From NCBI RefSeq assembly GCF_000373965.1, contig NZ_KB892866.1:194345-258344 (forward strand): DNA of 64,000 nucleotides, written 5' to 3'. Position numbers and translations under genes: made by a program. Source of the DNA: Uliginosibacterium gangwonense DSM 18521. GTDB lineage: Bacteria > Pseudomonadota > Gammaproteobacteria > Burkholderiales > Rhodocyclaceae. Below are positions 53,361-62,963 of the stretch, in pieces. Positions within the stretch are counted from its first letter, which is position 1, and the number at the start of each line of letters is the position of its first letter. The notes under the pieces were generated by a model, which had not been told where the DNA came from, did no database searches, and saw only the letters and a list, made by a program, of their open reading frames with translations.

Positions 53361-53686
53361 TCTGCGCCGCCGCTGACTTGCGCGACGGTGGGGATGCCGT
53401 GCGTTTCGAGTGCGTGGGGCCGCAAGGCCTGCAGCCCGCGTTCGCTTTGCGCTGGCATGGCCGTGTGTATGCGTGGCGGAATGAATGCCGCCATGTGTCG
53501 CTGGAACTGGACTGGAACCCAGGCAAGTTTTTGGACGATTCCGGCTTATACTTGGTCTGCGCCATGCATGGCGCATTGTATGAGCCGGATACAGGGCTGT
53601 GCGTGAGTGGTCCTTGCACGGGCAAGGCACTTTATCCATTGACCGCTGTCGAACGCGACGGTGCCATCTATCTGATTGAGACATGA
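53339..53686 (+). CDS. Rieske [2Fe-2S] domain protein
   Basis: A 115-residue single-domain ferredoxin-like protein. The cluster ligands are CRH (about 50-52) and CAMH (about 74-77): 'NECRHVSLELDW' and 'YLVCAMHGALYEPDTG'. No signal peptide or other domain. It is nested between the HAD gene (22-bp overlap) and sppA (4-bp overlap), a tight block conserved in betaproteobacteria. The electron partner is unknown. Confidence 0.92.
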   Translation: MAAPERLICAAADLRDGGDAVRFECVGPQGLQPAFALRWHGRVYAWRNECRHVSLELDWNPGKFLDDSGLYLVCAMHGALYEPDTGLCVSGPCTGKALYPLTAVERDGAIYLIET

Positions 53687-54642
53687 CAGACAACAACGAG
53701 CAGGGCTGGGAACGCAAGGTTCTCGAAGAGATCGCTTTTCAAGGTTTGCAGGAAAACCGTCGCCGTCGTCGCTGGAGCATTTTCTTCCGTGCCCTCGGTT
53801 TCCTCTACGCAGGCATCGTGATTGCCCTGATGTGGAGTTCCAGCCACCGCGATGGCAAGGTCGATGGCCCAGGCGGGGCCGCAGGTCAATATACTGCGGT
53901 GGTGCAATTGATTGGCACCATCGGCCCAAGCCAGGAAATCAAGGCAGAGGACGTTATCCCTGCGTTGCGTTCTGCCTTTGAGGCTAAGGGCGCCAAGGCG
54001 ATCGTGTTGCGTATCAACAGCCCCGGCGGCAGTCCCGTTCAAGCCGGGCTGATCAACGATGAAATCCGTCGTCTGCGTGCCAAGTACCCTGGCAAGCCGG
54101 TGTACGCGGTGGTTGAGGACGTGTGTGCCTCCGGTGGTTATTACATTGCCGTGGCAGCAGACAAGATCTTTGTGGATAAGGCCAGTATCGTGGGCTCCAT
54201 CGGTGTGCGCATGGATGGCTTCGGCTTTACCGGCACCATGGAAAAGCTGGGCGTGGAGCGCCGCAGCATCACCGCCGGTGAGAACAAGGCCTTCCTGGAC
54301 CCCTTTCAGCCGCAAAACCCCAAGCATGTTGAGTTCGCCAAGAGCATGCTGGCGGAAATCCACCAGCAGTTCATCGACGTGGTGCGCCAAGGGCGCGGCA
54401 AGCGCTTGAAGGAAACCCCGGAAATGTTCTCCGGCTTGTTCTGGAGTGGCGCCACCAGCATCCAGATGGGCCTGGCCGATGGCCTGGGCTCGGTGGATTC
54501 GGTCGCCCGTGACGTGGTTAAGGCCGACGAGATCCGCGACTTTACCCAGCGCGAGAATTTTGCTGAACGCTTTGCCAAGCGCTTTGGCGCCAGCCTCTCG
54601 ACGGGGCTGTCGGAAGGGGTGGAGCGGGTCGGCTTGAATTGA
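53683..54642 (+). CDS. sppA: S49-family signal peptide peptidase SppA
   Basis: A 319-residue single-domain SppA. An N-terminal signal-anchor helix (about 30-48, 'FFRALGFLYAGIVIALMW') precedes the catalytic domain: 'VLRINSPGGSPVQAGLINDE', nucleophile Ser in 'EDVCASGGYYIA', and a candidate Lys in 'ITAGENKAFLDPF'. It degrades cleaved signal peptides and misfolded fragments in the membrane. The length fits the short form rather than the tandem-domain E. coli protein. It ends the plus-strand operon rluC to sppA. Confidence 0.94.
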   Translation: MTDNNEQGWERKVLEEIAFQGLQENRRRRRWSIFFRALGFLYAGIVIALMWSSSHRDGKVDGPGGAAGQYTAVVQLIGTIGPSQEIKAEDVIPALRSAFEAKGAKAIVLRINSPGGSPVQAGLINDEIRRLRAKYPGKPVYAVVEDVCASGGYYIAVAADKIFVDKASIVGSIGVRMDGFGFTGTMEKLGVERRSITAGENKAFLDPFQPQNPKHVEFAKSMLAEIHQQFIDVVRQGRGKRLKETPEMFSGLFWSGATSIQMGLADGLGSVDSVARDVVKADEIRDFTQRENFAERFAKRFGASLSTGLSEGVERVGLN

Positions 54643-54652
54643 CCGTGTAATG

Positions 54653-54684
54653 CGCCCACGGCTCTGTGCTGGAGCACGTGGGCG
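54653..54684. terminator. Hairpin between convergent sppA and rsmI-like genes
   Basis: CGCCCACG (54653-54660) pairs with CGTGGGCG (54677-54684), with an inner GCTC/GAGC stem and one bulged A. There is no T-run, so it is only a candidate terminator for the convergent genes. Confidence 0.45.
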
Positions 54685-54701
54685 GTACTTCGAAAAGGTT
54701 C

Positions 54702-55412
54702 TTAGGCCAGGAGCAGAAACACCGTGGGCTGCCGATCCAGATCGGGCAGCCCGTTTTTCTTCCAGGCGGCTACGCTGCGGGTGCATACCCACTCGTTCTG
54801 GCTGGTAAGTGCCCGGGCTACGCAGATCAGGGTAGTGGGCGCGCAGCTTGCCAGCAGGCTCTCCAGCATCGCCATGTTGCGATAGGGCGTTTCAATGAAG
54901 AGTTGGGTGCGCTGCAGCTTGGCGGATTCCTTCTCCAGTTGGCGGATCGCCTGGGTGCGCTCATCGGGCTTCTGGGGGAGGTAGCCGTGGAAGGCGAAAC
55001 TCTGCCCATTCAGCCCGGAGGCCATCAGCGCCAGCAGCAGCGAGGAGGGGCCAACGTGCGGGATCACGTTGATGCCCAGCTCATGCGCTCGGCGCACAAC
55101 CAGAGCGCCTGGGTCGGCCACGGCAGGGCAGCCCGCTTCTGACATCAGGCCCCCATCCCGCCCGGCAACAAGCGGCGCGAGCAGGGCGTCGATGGCGGTG
55201 CGATCCAGTTTTTCCGGCAGCTCATGGATTTCTGCCGTCTGAATCGGGTGGCTGTAGCCCATGCGCTTGAGTTCGGCACGCGCTGTCTTGGCCTTTTCTA
55301 CAATGAAGTAGTCCAAGGCATCCATCTGGGCCAAAGCCTTGGCGGGATGTGAGGCGGCAATGTCCGAGGGGCCAAGCCCCACGGGCAGCAGGTGGAGGTG
55401 GCCGGTGCTCAT
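54702..55412 (-). CDS. Tetrapyrrole-methylase-fold SAM-dependent methyltransferase (RsmI-like paralogue)
   Basis: A 236-residue protein starting MSTGHLHLLPVGLGPSDIAA at 55412 (coupled to maf by ATGA); the frame continues open upstream without a good start. SAM-binding marks are 'LLPVGLGPSDIA', 'GGLMSEAGCPAVADPGALVV' and 'VIPHVGPSSLLLALMASGLN', as in RsmI, plus 'KLQRTQLFIETPYRNMAMLE'. It is shorter than canonical RsmI (about 280) and lacks its C-terminal extension; this paralogue sits next to maf in many betaproteobacteria. The substrate is unproven. Confidence 0.88.
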   Translation of the reverse strand: MSTGHLHLLPVGLGPSDIAASHPAKALAQMDALDYFIVEKAKTARAELKRMGYSHPIQTAEIHELPEKLDRTAIDALLAPLVAGRDGGLMSEAGCPAVADPGALVVRRAHELGINVIPHVGPSSLLLALMASGLNGQSFAFHGYLPQKPDERTQAIRQLEKESAKLQRTQLFIETPYRNMAMLESLLASCAPTTLICVARALTSQNEWVCTRSVAAWKKNGLPDLDRQPTVFLLLA

Positions 55413-55996
55413 GGCACTTGCACGCCTTCGGCACGCAGCATGCGGGCCAGGGCAATCAGCGGCAGGCCGATCAGGGCTGTGGGGTCGTCGCCACGCATGT
55501 AGTCGAGCAGGCTGATCCCCAGACCTTCGGATTTGGCGCTGCCTGCACAATCGAGCGGTTTTTCGCGTTCCACGTAACGCACGATTTCCGCTTCGCTCAG
55601 GGGGCGGAATTTGGCTTCGGTGGGCACGCCTTCAAGCAGGTACTGGCCGGTCGCGCTGTTGTAGAGGCAGACCGCCGTGTGGAACACGATGCTCTTGCCG
55701 CTCATGGCCTGCAGTTGGGCAATGGCGCGCTCCACGGTGCCGGGTTTGCCAAAGCGTTCGTTGCCACGGTGGGCAACCTGATCGCTGCCGATTATGAGTG
55801 CGCCAGGGAAGCGTGGCGCCACGGCCCGCGCTTTTTCCAGGGCCAGTCGTTCAGCGGTGACCACCGGGGTTTCGCCGGGCAAAGGGGATTCGTCCAGATC
55901 CGGGCGGGCGGTTTCAAATGGCAGGCCGAAGCGCTCCAGAAGCTGTTTACGATAAACGGATGTTGAAGCAAGAACGAGGCGGGGTTGGGTGCTCAT
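55409..55996 (-). CDS. Maf-family nucleotide pyrophosphatase (YceF-like)
   Basis: A 195-residue house-cleaning enzyme. The start MSTQPRLVLASTSVYRKQLL at 55996 gives the classic Maf N-terminus (LASxSxxRxxLL); the frame stays open to 56089 without merit. Other marks are 'DLDESPLPGETPVVTAERLA', 'IIGSDQVAHRG', 'CLYNSATGQ' and 'CAGSAKSEGLGISLLDYMRG'. YceF-type members hydrolyse m7GTP. Next to yceD-rpmF-plsX on the opposite strand, the usual conserved position. Confidence 0.93.
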   Translation of the reverse strand: MSTQPRLVLASTSVYRKQLLERFGLPFETARPDLDESPLPGETPVVTAERLALEKARAVAPRFPGALIIGSDQVAHRGNERFGKPGTVERAIAQLQAMSGKSIVFHTAVCLYNSATGQYLLEGVPTEAKFRPLSEAEIVRYVEREKPLDCAGSAKSEGLGISLLDYMRGDDPTALIGLPLIALARMLRAEGVQVP

Positions 55997-56080
55997 GAGA
56001 TAGAATGCCCGGGTGAGCAACAGGGTGTTCACCGGATAGGCTTTGACAGAATGAGTCGAAAATAATAACATCAGCGGTTT

Positions 56081-56581
56081 ATGTCGCACCAGCTACGAGT
56101 TATTCCGGATCCTTTCGAGTTCGCCCGCCGTGGAGACACGCTGCAAGGCGAGGTCGATGCCCGCAGTCTGCCCAGGCTGGCGGAGTCTTTACGTGATCTT
56201 GGTGTGCCGCAGAGGGTGGCGTATGAGCTTTCCGGCTCGGTGATCGAAGGTAAGCCTTTTCTGACTGTGCTTGCTTCGGTGGAACTGACGCTGGAGTGCC
56301 AGCGTTGTCTGGGAGATTTGTCCTGGGTGGTCAGTGCAGATTCGCGTCTGCTGCTGGTGCCGCGCACGGAAGAGTTGCCTGACGACGAGTTGGAAGAAGA
56401 TGATTTTGATCCGGTCCATGCTTGGCGCGATTTCGACGTGCTCGGCGCGGTAGAGGAAGAATTGCTGTTGGCCTTGCCGCTGGCGCCAACGCATGAGCAG
56501 TGCAGTGTGCCGGTGGCGAAGGAAAATGGCGGCGAGCGGTCGCCATTTGCTGTGCTCAAAGGTTTGAAAACCGGCGGGTAA
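56081..56581 (+). CDS. yceD: YceD/DUF177 family, large-subunit rRNA accumulation protein
   Basis: A 166-residue acidic protein upstream of rpmF. The Cys-containing core 'LECQRCLGDLSWVV' (about 68-81) and later acidic run 'PDDELEEDDFDP' plus 'DVLGAVEEELLLALPLAP' are typical of DUF177. The family affects 23S rRNA levels in bacteria and chloroplasts. It begins the plus-strand rpmF-fab operon, 43 bp before rpmF. Confidence 0.93.
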   Translation: MSHQLRVIPDPFEFARRGDTLQGEVDARSLPRLAESLRDLGVPQRVAYELSGSVIEGKPFLTVLASVELTLECQRCLGDLSWVVSADSRLLLVPRTEELPDDELEEDDFDPVHAWRDFDVLGAVEEELLLALPLAPTHEQCSVPVAKENGGERSPFAVLKGLKTGG

Positions 56582-56624
56582 CGCGAATCGTAACGATTGA
56601 ATCGAGAGTTTTAAGGAGTAAGAA

Positions 56625-56804
56625 ATGGCTGTTCAACAGAACAAAAAATCGCCGTCCAAGCGTGGCATGCATCGTGCGCACGATTTTCTGACCGCTCCGG
56701 CGCTGGCTGTCGAAGCCACCACCGGTGAGGCTCATCTGCGCCATCACATCTCCCCGTCTGGTTTCTACCGCGGCAAGAAGGTTACCAAGGCCAAGGGCGA
56801 GTAA
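56625..56804 (+). CDS. rpmF: 50S ribosomal protein L32
   Basis: A 59-residue protein read directly from the sequence: [20 protein letters not shown] at the start, then '[20 protein letters not shown]' and '[18 protein letters not shown]' to TAA at 56802-56804. AAGGAG is about 6 nt before the ATG. It lacks the zinc-binding Cys residues found in some L32 types. A standard partner of yceD and plsX. Confidence 0.97.
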   Translation: MAVQQNKKSPSKRGMHRAHDFLTAPALAVEATTGEAHLRHHISPSGFYRGKKVTKAKGE

Positions 56805-57057
56805 TTCCGGTTCCCGCCAGGGGTGGTTTGTCTTGCGCAGTCAATGCGGCAAATGGGGCAAGCCTCTGTGGTGGGCTGGAATCACTGCTCAGCTGTCAAG
56901 TGCAGGCAGGTCTGTATTCAGACTTGCCGCACTGCAACCTATATTGGCTTTTGATCTTGTCTGCTGGCGTGTTCTGCGCAGGGAGTCCGATGGCATCGGC
57001 TCTTCCTTGTCAGCACAAGAGGCCTGGCCGCAAGGCTTGATCCGGGTTCCCTGCTGA
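56805..57057 (+). other. Gap rpmF-plsX
   Basis: This 253-bp gap has no convincing gene or terminator. Open frames through it continue into nothing recognisable. It may hold a promoter for the fab genes. Confidence 0.4.
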
Positions 57058-58101
57058 ATGCATACAACGATTGCGATTGATTGCATGGGAGGCGACCACG
57101 GACCTTCCGTGACGATCCCTGCTGCGCTGGACTGTTTGCGTGCGGATGCCAATCTGCACGTGATCCTTGTCGGGCTGCCAAGTATTTTCGACGATGCCGT
57201 GCGTCAGTCGCTGGCCGAATTTGGCGAGCGGGTACTGATCCAGCACGCTTCTGAAGTGGTGGCGATGGATGAATCCCCCGCCATTGCGATGCGTAACAAA
57301 AAAGATTCCTCCATGCGTGTGGCCATTGATGCCGTCAAGAACGGTGCCGCCCAGGCCGTGGTTTCCGCTGGCAATACGGGCGCGCTGATGGCCATCTCGC
57401 GTTTCGTGCTCAAGACCCTGCCCGGAATTGACCGCCCTGCCATCGCGCAGAGCCTGCCCACCACCAAGGGCGAGACCTACATGCTCGACCTGGGGGCCAA
57501 CGTGGATTGCTCGGCCGAGCATCTGCTGCAATTTGGCATCATGGGTGCCATGCTGGCAGAGGCTGTCGAACACCGTGAGGCGCCTTCGGTGGGCCTGCTC
57601 AACATTGGCGAAGAAGAAATCAAGGGTAATGAAGTCGTCAAGCGGGCGGCTGAACTCTTGCGTGCGTCTGACCTGAATTTCTATGGCAACGTTGAAGGCG
57701 ATGACATCTACAAGGGCACCACGGACGTGGTGGTCTGCGATGGCTTTGTCGGCAATGTCGCCCTGAAGACTTCGGAAGGTTTGGCCCGGATGGTGACTGC
57801 CTTCCTGAAGGATGAATTTACTCATTCCTGGTGGTCAAGGCTGATGGCCCTGGTTGCCATGCCCATCCTCAAGCGTTTCCGTGCCCGGGTCGACACCCGC
57901 CGCTACAATGGCGCCTGCCTGGTGGGTTTGCGTGGTATCGTCATCAAGAGCCATGGCTCGGCAGACACCTATGCTTTCACGCATGCCGTCAGGCGTGCAG
58001 TGGAGGCTGCCCGCCATGATCTGATCAAGCGCATTACCGTGCGCATGGATGCATACGCCGCTCAGGCGGCTTCTTTGACTCAACAGGACTCGCTTGCATG
58101 A
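57058..58101 (+). CDS. plsX: Phosphate acyltransferase PlsX
   Basis: A 347-residue enzyme making acyl-phosphate from acyl-ACP for membrane lipid synthesis. Start '[20 protein letters not shown]'; '[19 protein letters not shown]', '[21 protein letters not shown]' and '[12 protein letters not shown]'-like segment (here [13 protein letters not shown]) are family signatures. No Shine-Dalgarno as strong as neighbours. Overlaps fabH by 4 bp. Confidence 0.96.
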   Translation: MHTTIAIDCMGGDHGPSVTIPAALDCLRADANLHVILVGLPSIFDDAVRQSLAEFGERVLIQHASEVVAMDESPAIAMRNKKDSSMRVAIDAVKNGAAQAVVSAGNTGALMAISRFVLKTLPGIDRPAIAQSLPTTKGETYMLDLGANVDCSAEHLLQFGIMGAMLAEAVEHREAPSVGLLNIGEEEIKGNEVVKRAAELLRASDLNFYGNVEGDDIYKGTTDVVVCDGFVGNVALKTSEGLARMVTAFLKDEFTHSWWSRLMALVAMPILKRFRARVDTRRYNGACLVGLRGIVIKSHGSADTYAFTHAVRRAVEAARHDLIKRITVRMDAYAAQAASLTQQDSLA

Positions 58102-59063
58102 TTTTCAGCAAAGTGGTGGGAACCGGTGGTTACGTGCCAGGCAAGCCCGTCAGCAATGACGATCTGGTAGCCCGTGGCATCGAGACTTCCGATGAGTGGA
58201 TGGCTGGCCGTACCGGGATTCGCTTTCGCCACTTTGCCGATGCAGGCGTGACGACCAGTCAGCTTGCCACCCGTGCCGCACAGGATGCCTTGCAGGCAGC
58301 AGGTCTGCAGGCTGCGGATATCGATCTGCTGGTGGTGGCCACCACGACGCCTGATATGGTTTTTCCCAGCACAGCCTGTCTGGTGGCCCGCGCCCTGGGC
58401 ATGCCTGCCGGGGCTCCTGCCTTTGACGTGCAGGCCGTGTGCAGCGGGTTTGTGTATGCGCTGACCATTGCCGACAAATTCATCCGCTCGGGTTCGCATC
58501 GGCGTGCCATGGTGATCGGGGCGGAAACCCTGTCGAACATCCTCAATTGGGAAGATCGCGGCACCTGTGTGCTGTTTGGGGATGGTGCCGGGGCCATGAT
58601 CCTGGCGGCTGCCGAGCAGCCCGGCGTGCTGGCTACCGCCATTCATGCCGACAGTACCCACGCTGGGGTGCTGGGCGTCGATGCCCGCCCAAGCGGCGGC
58701 AAAATGCTGGGCGTGCCATTCATCACCATGGATGGGCAGGCCGTCTTCAAGCTGGCAGTGCGCGCCCTTGAGGAAGTTGCACTGGAAGCCTTGTCCATGG
58801 CTTCCATAAGCACGGCAGACCTGGACTGGTTCATTCCCCATCAGGCTAACAGCCGCATCATCCAGGCCGTGGCCAAGCGTCTGGGGGTGGAGATGGAGCG
58901 CGTCGTGGTCACTGTTGATCGCCATGGCAACACCTCCGCAGCCTCGGTTCCCTTGGCCATGAATGTGGCCGTGCGTGATGGGCGCATTCAGCCGGGGCAG
59001 CATGTGTTGTTGCAAGGGGTGGGTGGTGGCTTCACCTGGGGTTCTGTCCTTCTGCGTTATTGA
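58098..59063 (+). CDS. fabH: 3-oxoacyl-ACP synthase III
   Basis: A 321-residue condensing enzyme starting fatty-acid synthesis from acetyl-CoA and malonyl-ACP. Catalytic Cys in '[14 protein letters not shown]' (about 113), His in '[13 protein letters not shown]', and Asn in '[15 protein letters not shown]'. Start '[20 protein letters not shown]' is standard. ATGA overlap with plsX couples translation. Confidence 0.97.
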   Translation: MIFSKVVGTGGYVPGKPVSNDDLVARGIETSDEWMAGRTGIRFRHFADAGVTTSQLATRAAQDALQAAGLQAADIDLLVVATTTPDMVFPSTACLVARALGMPAGAPAFDVQAVCSGFVYALTIADKFIRSGSHRRAMVIGAETLSNILNWEDRGTCVLFGDGAGAMILAAAEQPGVLATAIHADSTHAGVLGVDARPSGGKMLGVPFITMDGQAVFKLAVRALEEVALEALSMASISTADLDWFIPHQANSRIIQAVAKRLGVEMERVVVTVDRHGNTSAASVPLAMNVAVRDGRIQPGQHVLLQGVGGGFTWGSVLLRY

Positions 59064-59095
59064 TTTTGGCTTTGCCCAAGCAAGGAGATTGTGTC

Positions 59096-60037
59096 TTGAC
59101 TACTGCAACCAAGCCCTTTGCGGCTGTATTTCCCGGCCAAGGCTCCCAGTCTGTTGGCATGATGAATTCCTTCGAGCACACCGCCGTGGTGCGTGAGTGC
59201 TTTGCGGAGGCATCCGAAGCTCTGGGGCAGGATCTGTGGCAACTGGTCGCCGAAGGCCCGACCGAGGCGCTGGCCTCCACCGTCAACACCCAGCCTGTGA
59301 TGCTGACTGCCGGCGTCGCCGTGTGGCGTGCCTGGCTCGCTGCCGGTGGCGCCAAACCTGCCGTGGTGGCGGGTCACAGCCTGGGTGAGTATGCCGCGCT
59401 GGTAGCGGCCGGGGTGTTGAATTTTGCCGATGCCGTCAAGCTGGTGCGCTTCCGTGCCCAAGCCATGCAGGAAGCCGTGCCCGCCGGTGAAGGTGGCATG
59501 GCTGCCATCCTGAATCTGTCGCCGGAAGACGTAGTGGCTGCCTGTGCCGAAGCCGCCCAGGGCCAGATCGTGTCGCCTGCCAACCTGAATTCTCCCGTAC
59601 AGATCGTGATTGCCGGGCACGCTGCGGCTGTGCAACGTGCCATGGAAGCCTGCAAGGCCCGAGGCGCCAAGCGTGCTGTGCCGTTGCCCGTGAGTGCTCC
59701 ATTCCACTGTGCGCTGATGCAACCTGCGGCCGACCGCCTGGCGGAAAAACTCGCCAGCGTTTCGTTTGCCGCCCCGCAGATTCCGGTACTCAACAACGTT
59801 GATGTGAAGGTGGAGACCAGTGCCGAAGCGATCCGCACCGCGCTGGTTCGGCAGGCTTTCAGCCCGGTCCGCTGGATTGAAATTGTGCAAGCGATGGTTG
59901 CGCAACCCCTCGATACTGTGATCGAATTCGGCCCCGGCAAGGTTTTGGCCGGACTCGTCAAGCGCATCGCCCCCGAAGTGACTGCCGAAGCGGTGGTCGA
60001 CAGCGATTCGCTGACTCGTGTGCTGGCACTTGCCTAA
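59096..60037 (+). CDS. fabD: Malonyl-CoA-ACP transacylase
   Basis: A 313-residue transacylase. 'FAAVFPGQGSQSVGM' begins the fold; the nucleophile is in 'GHSLGEYAALVAAGVL' and the His in 'VSAPFHCALMQP'. The start is a TTG at 59096 with AAGGAG 8 nt upstream; the frame stays open to 59060 but codons before it have no ribosome site. 33 bp after fabH. Confidence 0.95.
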   Translation: MTTATKPFAAVFPGQGSQSVGMMNSFEHTAVVRECFAEASEALGQDLWQLVAEGPTEALASTVNTQPVMLTAGVAVWRAWLAAGGAKPAVVAGHSLGEYAALVAAGVLNFADAVKLVRFRAQAMQEAVPAGEGGMAAILNLSPEDVVAACAEAAQGQIVSPANLNSPVQIVIAGHAAAVQRAMEACKARGAKRAVPLPVSAPFHCALMQPAADRLAEKLASVSFAAPQIPVLNNVDVKVETSAEAIRTALVRQAFSPVRWIEIVQAMVAQPLDTVIEFGPGKVLAGLVKRIAPEVTAEAVVDSDSLTRVLALA

Positions 60038-60059
60038 ACGACTGGATAGGATTTTACAC

Positions 60060-60800
60060 ATGCTCAAGAATCAGGTCGCGCTGGTCACCGGCGCATCTCG
60101 TGGCATTGGCAAGGCTATTGCACTGGAACTGGGGCGCATGGGGGCGACCGTGATCGGTTCTGCCACCTCCGAACAAGGGGCTGCCCAGATTGGCGCCTAC
60201 CTGCAGGAAGCCGGGATCGCTGGCCAGGGCCTGTGTTTGAACGTGACGGATGTCTCTGCCTGTGACGCAGCTTTGGCCCAGATCGAAAGCAATTTCGGAA
60301 CAGTGGCTATACTGGTCAACAATGCCGGGGTCACGCGGGACAACATTGCCTTGCGCATGAAAGACGAGGAATGGGATACCGTGCTCGACACGAACCTCAA
60401 GGCCGTGTTCCGCATGTCCAAGCTCGTCATGCGCGGCATGATGAAGGCCCGTACCGGGCGCATCATCAACATCACCTCGGTGGTGGGCAGCTCGGGCAAC
60501 ATCGGGCAGGCCAACTACGCAGCCGCCAAGGCCGGTGTAGCGGGGATGACCCGTGCGCTGGCCCGCGAGCTGGGCAGTCGCAACATCACGGTCAATTGTG
60601 TGGCGCCGGGTTTCATCGACACCGACATGACCAAGGATTTGCCGGACGCGCAGCGCGACATGCTGCAATCCCAGATTGCGCTTGGTCGCCTGGGCAGACC
60701 GGAAGAAATTGCGGCCACGGTGGGCTTCCTTGCCTCGCCTGCGGCCAGTTACATTACGGGTTCCACCATCCACGTCAATGGCGGGATGTATATGGCTTGA
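60060..60800 (+). CDS. fabG: 3-oxoacyl-ACP reductase
   Basis: A 246-residue NADPH-dependent short-chain dehydrogenase, beginning MLKNQVALVTGASRGIGKAI. NAD(P)-binding TGASRGIG, 'VNNAGVTRDNIALRM', catalytic Ser in 'ITSVVGSSGNIGQANYAAAK' with Tyr and Lys in YAAAK, then 'TVNCVAPGFIDTDMT'. GGATAGGA lies before the ATG. 22 bp after fabD. Confidence 0.97.
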   Translation: MLKNQVALVTGASRGIGKAIALELGRMGATVIGSATSEQGAAQIGAYLQEAGIAGQGLCLNVTDVSACDAALAQIESNFGTVAILVNNAGVTRDNIALRMKDEEWDTVLDTNLKAVFRMSKLVMRGMMKARTGRIINITSVVGSSGNIGQANYAAAKAGVAGMTRALARELGSRNITVNCVAPGFIDTDMTKDLPDAQRDMLQSQIALGRLGRPEEIAATVGFLASPAASYITGSTIHVNGGMYMA

Positions 60801-60907
60801 TTCGGTTATTCGCAGTCAAACGCTGCCAATAACTGAAGTTATGCCGGATTTTTTGCTAAACTAAGCGGGTTTTTGACCCATTACGCTTTAATAGAAGGAG
60901 CGATTCC

Positions 60908-61147
60908 ATGGAGAACATCGTACAGCGCGTCCGCAAGATCGTCGCTGAGCAATTGGGCGTGAACGAGGCCGACATCAAGAACGAGTCCTCATTTGTTGAC
61001 GATCTGGGCGCTGACTCTCTCGACACCGTCGAGCTGGTCATGGCGCTGGAAGAAGAGTTCGAGTGTGAGATTCCGGATGAAGAAGCCGAGAAGATCACAA
61101 CCGTTCAGCAGGCGATTGACTACGTCAGCGCTCACCTGAAGGCCTGA
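60908..61147 (+). CDS. acpP: Acyl carrier protein
   Basis: A 79-residue acidic carrier. The phosphopantetheine Ser is in '[19 protein letters not shown]' (about Ser37-38). GAAGGAGCG lies 5-9 nt before the ATG. The 107-bp gap to fabG and the short gap to fabF are the usual spacing, and acpP often has its own promoter. Confidence 0.98.
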   Translation: MENIVQRVRKIVAEQLGVNEADIKNESSFVDDLGADSLDTVELVMALEEEFECEIPDEEAEKITTVQQAIDYVSAHLKA

Positions 61148-61274
61148 TTCTCAGAACCTGTTCCGCAGTCTGGCCCGTTTGGATGTGTGTGGATGCGTTT
61201 GCGCGTCCGCTCGCGGTCCGTGGCAGATGATTGGGCAGGTTCACAGTTCGTTAATTAGCTACAAGGAGTGACCT

Positions 61275-62516
61275 TTGACGCGTCGCCGAGTTGTTGTGAC
61301 CGGGCTGGGTATCATCTCGCCGGTCGGTAATACTGTCGCTACCGCTTGGGACAACATTGTCAACGGTCGCTCAGGCATCACGCGTGTTACCCGCTTTGAT
61401 GCCAGCTCACTGCCCACGCAGATCGCGGGGGAAGTGAAAGGCTTCGACGTGGCAGCCTACTTGTCCCCCAAGGAGGCTCGCCGCTTCGATACCTTCATCC
61501 ACTATGGTTTGGCTGCTGCCATTGACGCCATCAAGGATGCCGGTATCGAGCCCAGGCCTGCCAATGCCGAGCGTATCGGTGTCTGTATCGGTTCGGGCAT
61601 CGGCGGTCTGCCGATGATCGAAGAGACCAAGGACGCGATCGCCGCAGGCGGTGCCCGCAAGATTTCCCCCTTCTTTGTACCGGGGTCGATCATCAACATG
61701 ATCTCTGGTCTGTTGTCGATCAACTACGGATTCCAGGGGCCGAATTTCGCAACAGTCAGCGCGTGTGCCACCGGCAACCATGCCATTGGTGAAGCACAGC
61801 GTCTGATTGAATACGGGGATGCTGACATCATGGTGGCTGGCGGTGCCGAGTCCACAGTGTCCCTGCTTGGCATGGGTGGTTTCTGCTCGGCCAAGGCGCT
61901 GTCCACACGCAATGATGATCCCGCAGGCGCCAGCCGCCCCTGGGATTCCGGGCGTGACGGTTTCGTGCTGGGCGAAGGTGCCGGTATCCTGGTGCTGGAA
62001 GAATACGAACACGCCAAGGCTCGCGGCGCCAAGATTTACGCCGAGGTTGCTGGTTACGGTATGAGTTCGGATGCCTATCACGTCACCGCCCCCGCCGAAG
62101 GTGGCGAGGGTGCTGCCCGTAGCATGACCAATGCCCTGCGTAACGGGCGTACCACGCTGGAAGAAGTTGATTACGTCAATGCGCACGGCACCTCCACCGG
62201 TTTGGGTGATATCGCCGAAACCCGGGCCGTGAAGCGTTGCTTTGGTGAAGACAAGGCACACAAGCTTGCCATCAGCTCCACCAAGTCAATGACGGGCCAC
62301 CTGTTGGGTGCGGCCGCTGGGATTGAGGCTGTGTTTACCATCATGGCCATCCAGAGTCAGATCGCTCCGCCAACGATCAATCTGATTGATCCTGATCCGG
62401 CTTGTGATCTGGATTACGTGCCGAATGTGGCTCGCCCGATGACCATCAACGCTGCGATCTCCAATTCCTTCGGTTTTGGTGGGACCAACAGCACTTTGGT
62501 GTTCCGTAAAGTCTAA
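61275..62516 (+). CDS. fabF: 3-oxoacyl-ACP synthase II
   Basis: A 413-residue elongating condensing enzyme. Catalytic Cys in 'VSACATGNHAIGEAQ', His residues in 'VNAHGTSTGLGD' and 'SMTGHLLGAAAGIEA'. The start is TTG at 61275 with AAGGAG 7 nt upstream. In most betaproteobacteria rpoE-rseAB-mucD follow; here a YgfX-like gene comes next and no rpoE follows. Confidence 0.97.
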   Translation: MTRRRVVVTGLGIISPVGNTVATAWDNIVNGRSGITRVTRFDASSLPTQIAGEVKGFDVAAYLSPKEARRFDTFIHYGLAAAIDAIKDAGIEPRPANAERIGVCIGSGIGGLPMIEETKDAIAAGGARKISPFFVPGSIINMISGLLSINYGFQGPNFATVSACATGNHAIGEAQRLIEYGDADIMVAGGAESTVSLLGMGGFCSAKALSTRNDDPAGASRPWDSGRDGFVLGEGAGILVLEEYEHAKARGAKIYAEVAGYGMSSDAYHVTAPAEGGEGAARSMTNALRNGRTTLEEVDYVNAHGTSTGLGDIAETRAVKRCFGEDKAHKLAISSTKSMTGHLLGAAAGIEAVFTIMAIQSQIAPPTINLIDPDPACDLDYVPNVARPMTINAAISNSFGFGGTNSTLVFRKV

Positions 62517-62525
62517 GCGCTCATC

Positions 62526-62963
62526 ATGAGCCGGGCAGATATGCCCTTGGACTTGTCTCTCAAACCCAGCCCTTCGCGGCTGGGTTTGTTGTTTCTGCAT
62601 CTTCTTCCTGCTCTGTGCCTGCTCGGGAGCGGCGTGCCAAGCTGGGTGCGTGTTGTGCTCCCGTGCCTGACCGGTATCTCTTTACTCTGGAATCTTGTTC
62701 GCCTCAAACAGGAGGCGCGTTGTCGCCTGTCATTGCTGGCCTCTGGTGAAGCGTTCCTGTGGCGTGGTGATGATCAAAAGCTTCCCATTGTCATTACCAT
62801 GGAATCCTGCATTGTGGGGTGGATTCAGGTGTTTGCCTGGCGCAGCGCGCCAGAAGTCCCGCACGTTCGCCAAGGACGGATTTGTCTGATGCGCGATGGC
62901 ATGTCGGCCTCTGAATGGCGGCATCTGCGCACATGGCTGCGCTGGCGTCGGCCAAAAGCGTGA
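62526..62963 (+). CDS. YgfX/CptA-like small membrane protein
   Basis: A 145-residue protein with two adjacent hydrophobic helices (about 18-37 and 40-58, 'LGLLFLHLLPALCLLGSGVP'), then a soluble end with 'RICLMRDGMSASEWRHLRTW', the LLPDSL-x-x-x-x-xRRLRVW-like motif seen in YgfX proteins. E. coli YgfX is linked to SdhE/cell-shape effects. It lies 9 bp after fabF, a position also seen in Rhodocyclales-type genomes before rpoE. Family call is by pattern. Confidence 0.75.
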   Translation: MSRADMPLDLSLKPSPSRLGLLFLHLLPALCLLGSGVPSWVRVVLPCLTGISLLWNLVRLKQEARCRLSLLASGEAFLWRGDDQKLPIVITMESCIVGWIQVFAWRSAPEVPHVRQGRICLMRDGMSASEWRHLRTWLRWRRPKA

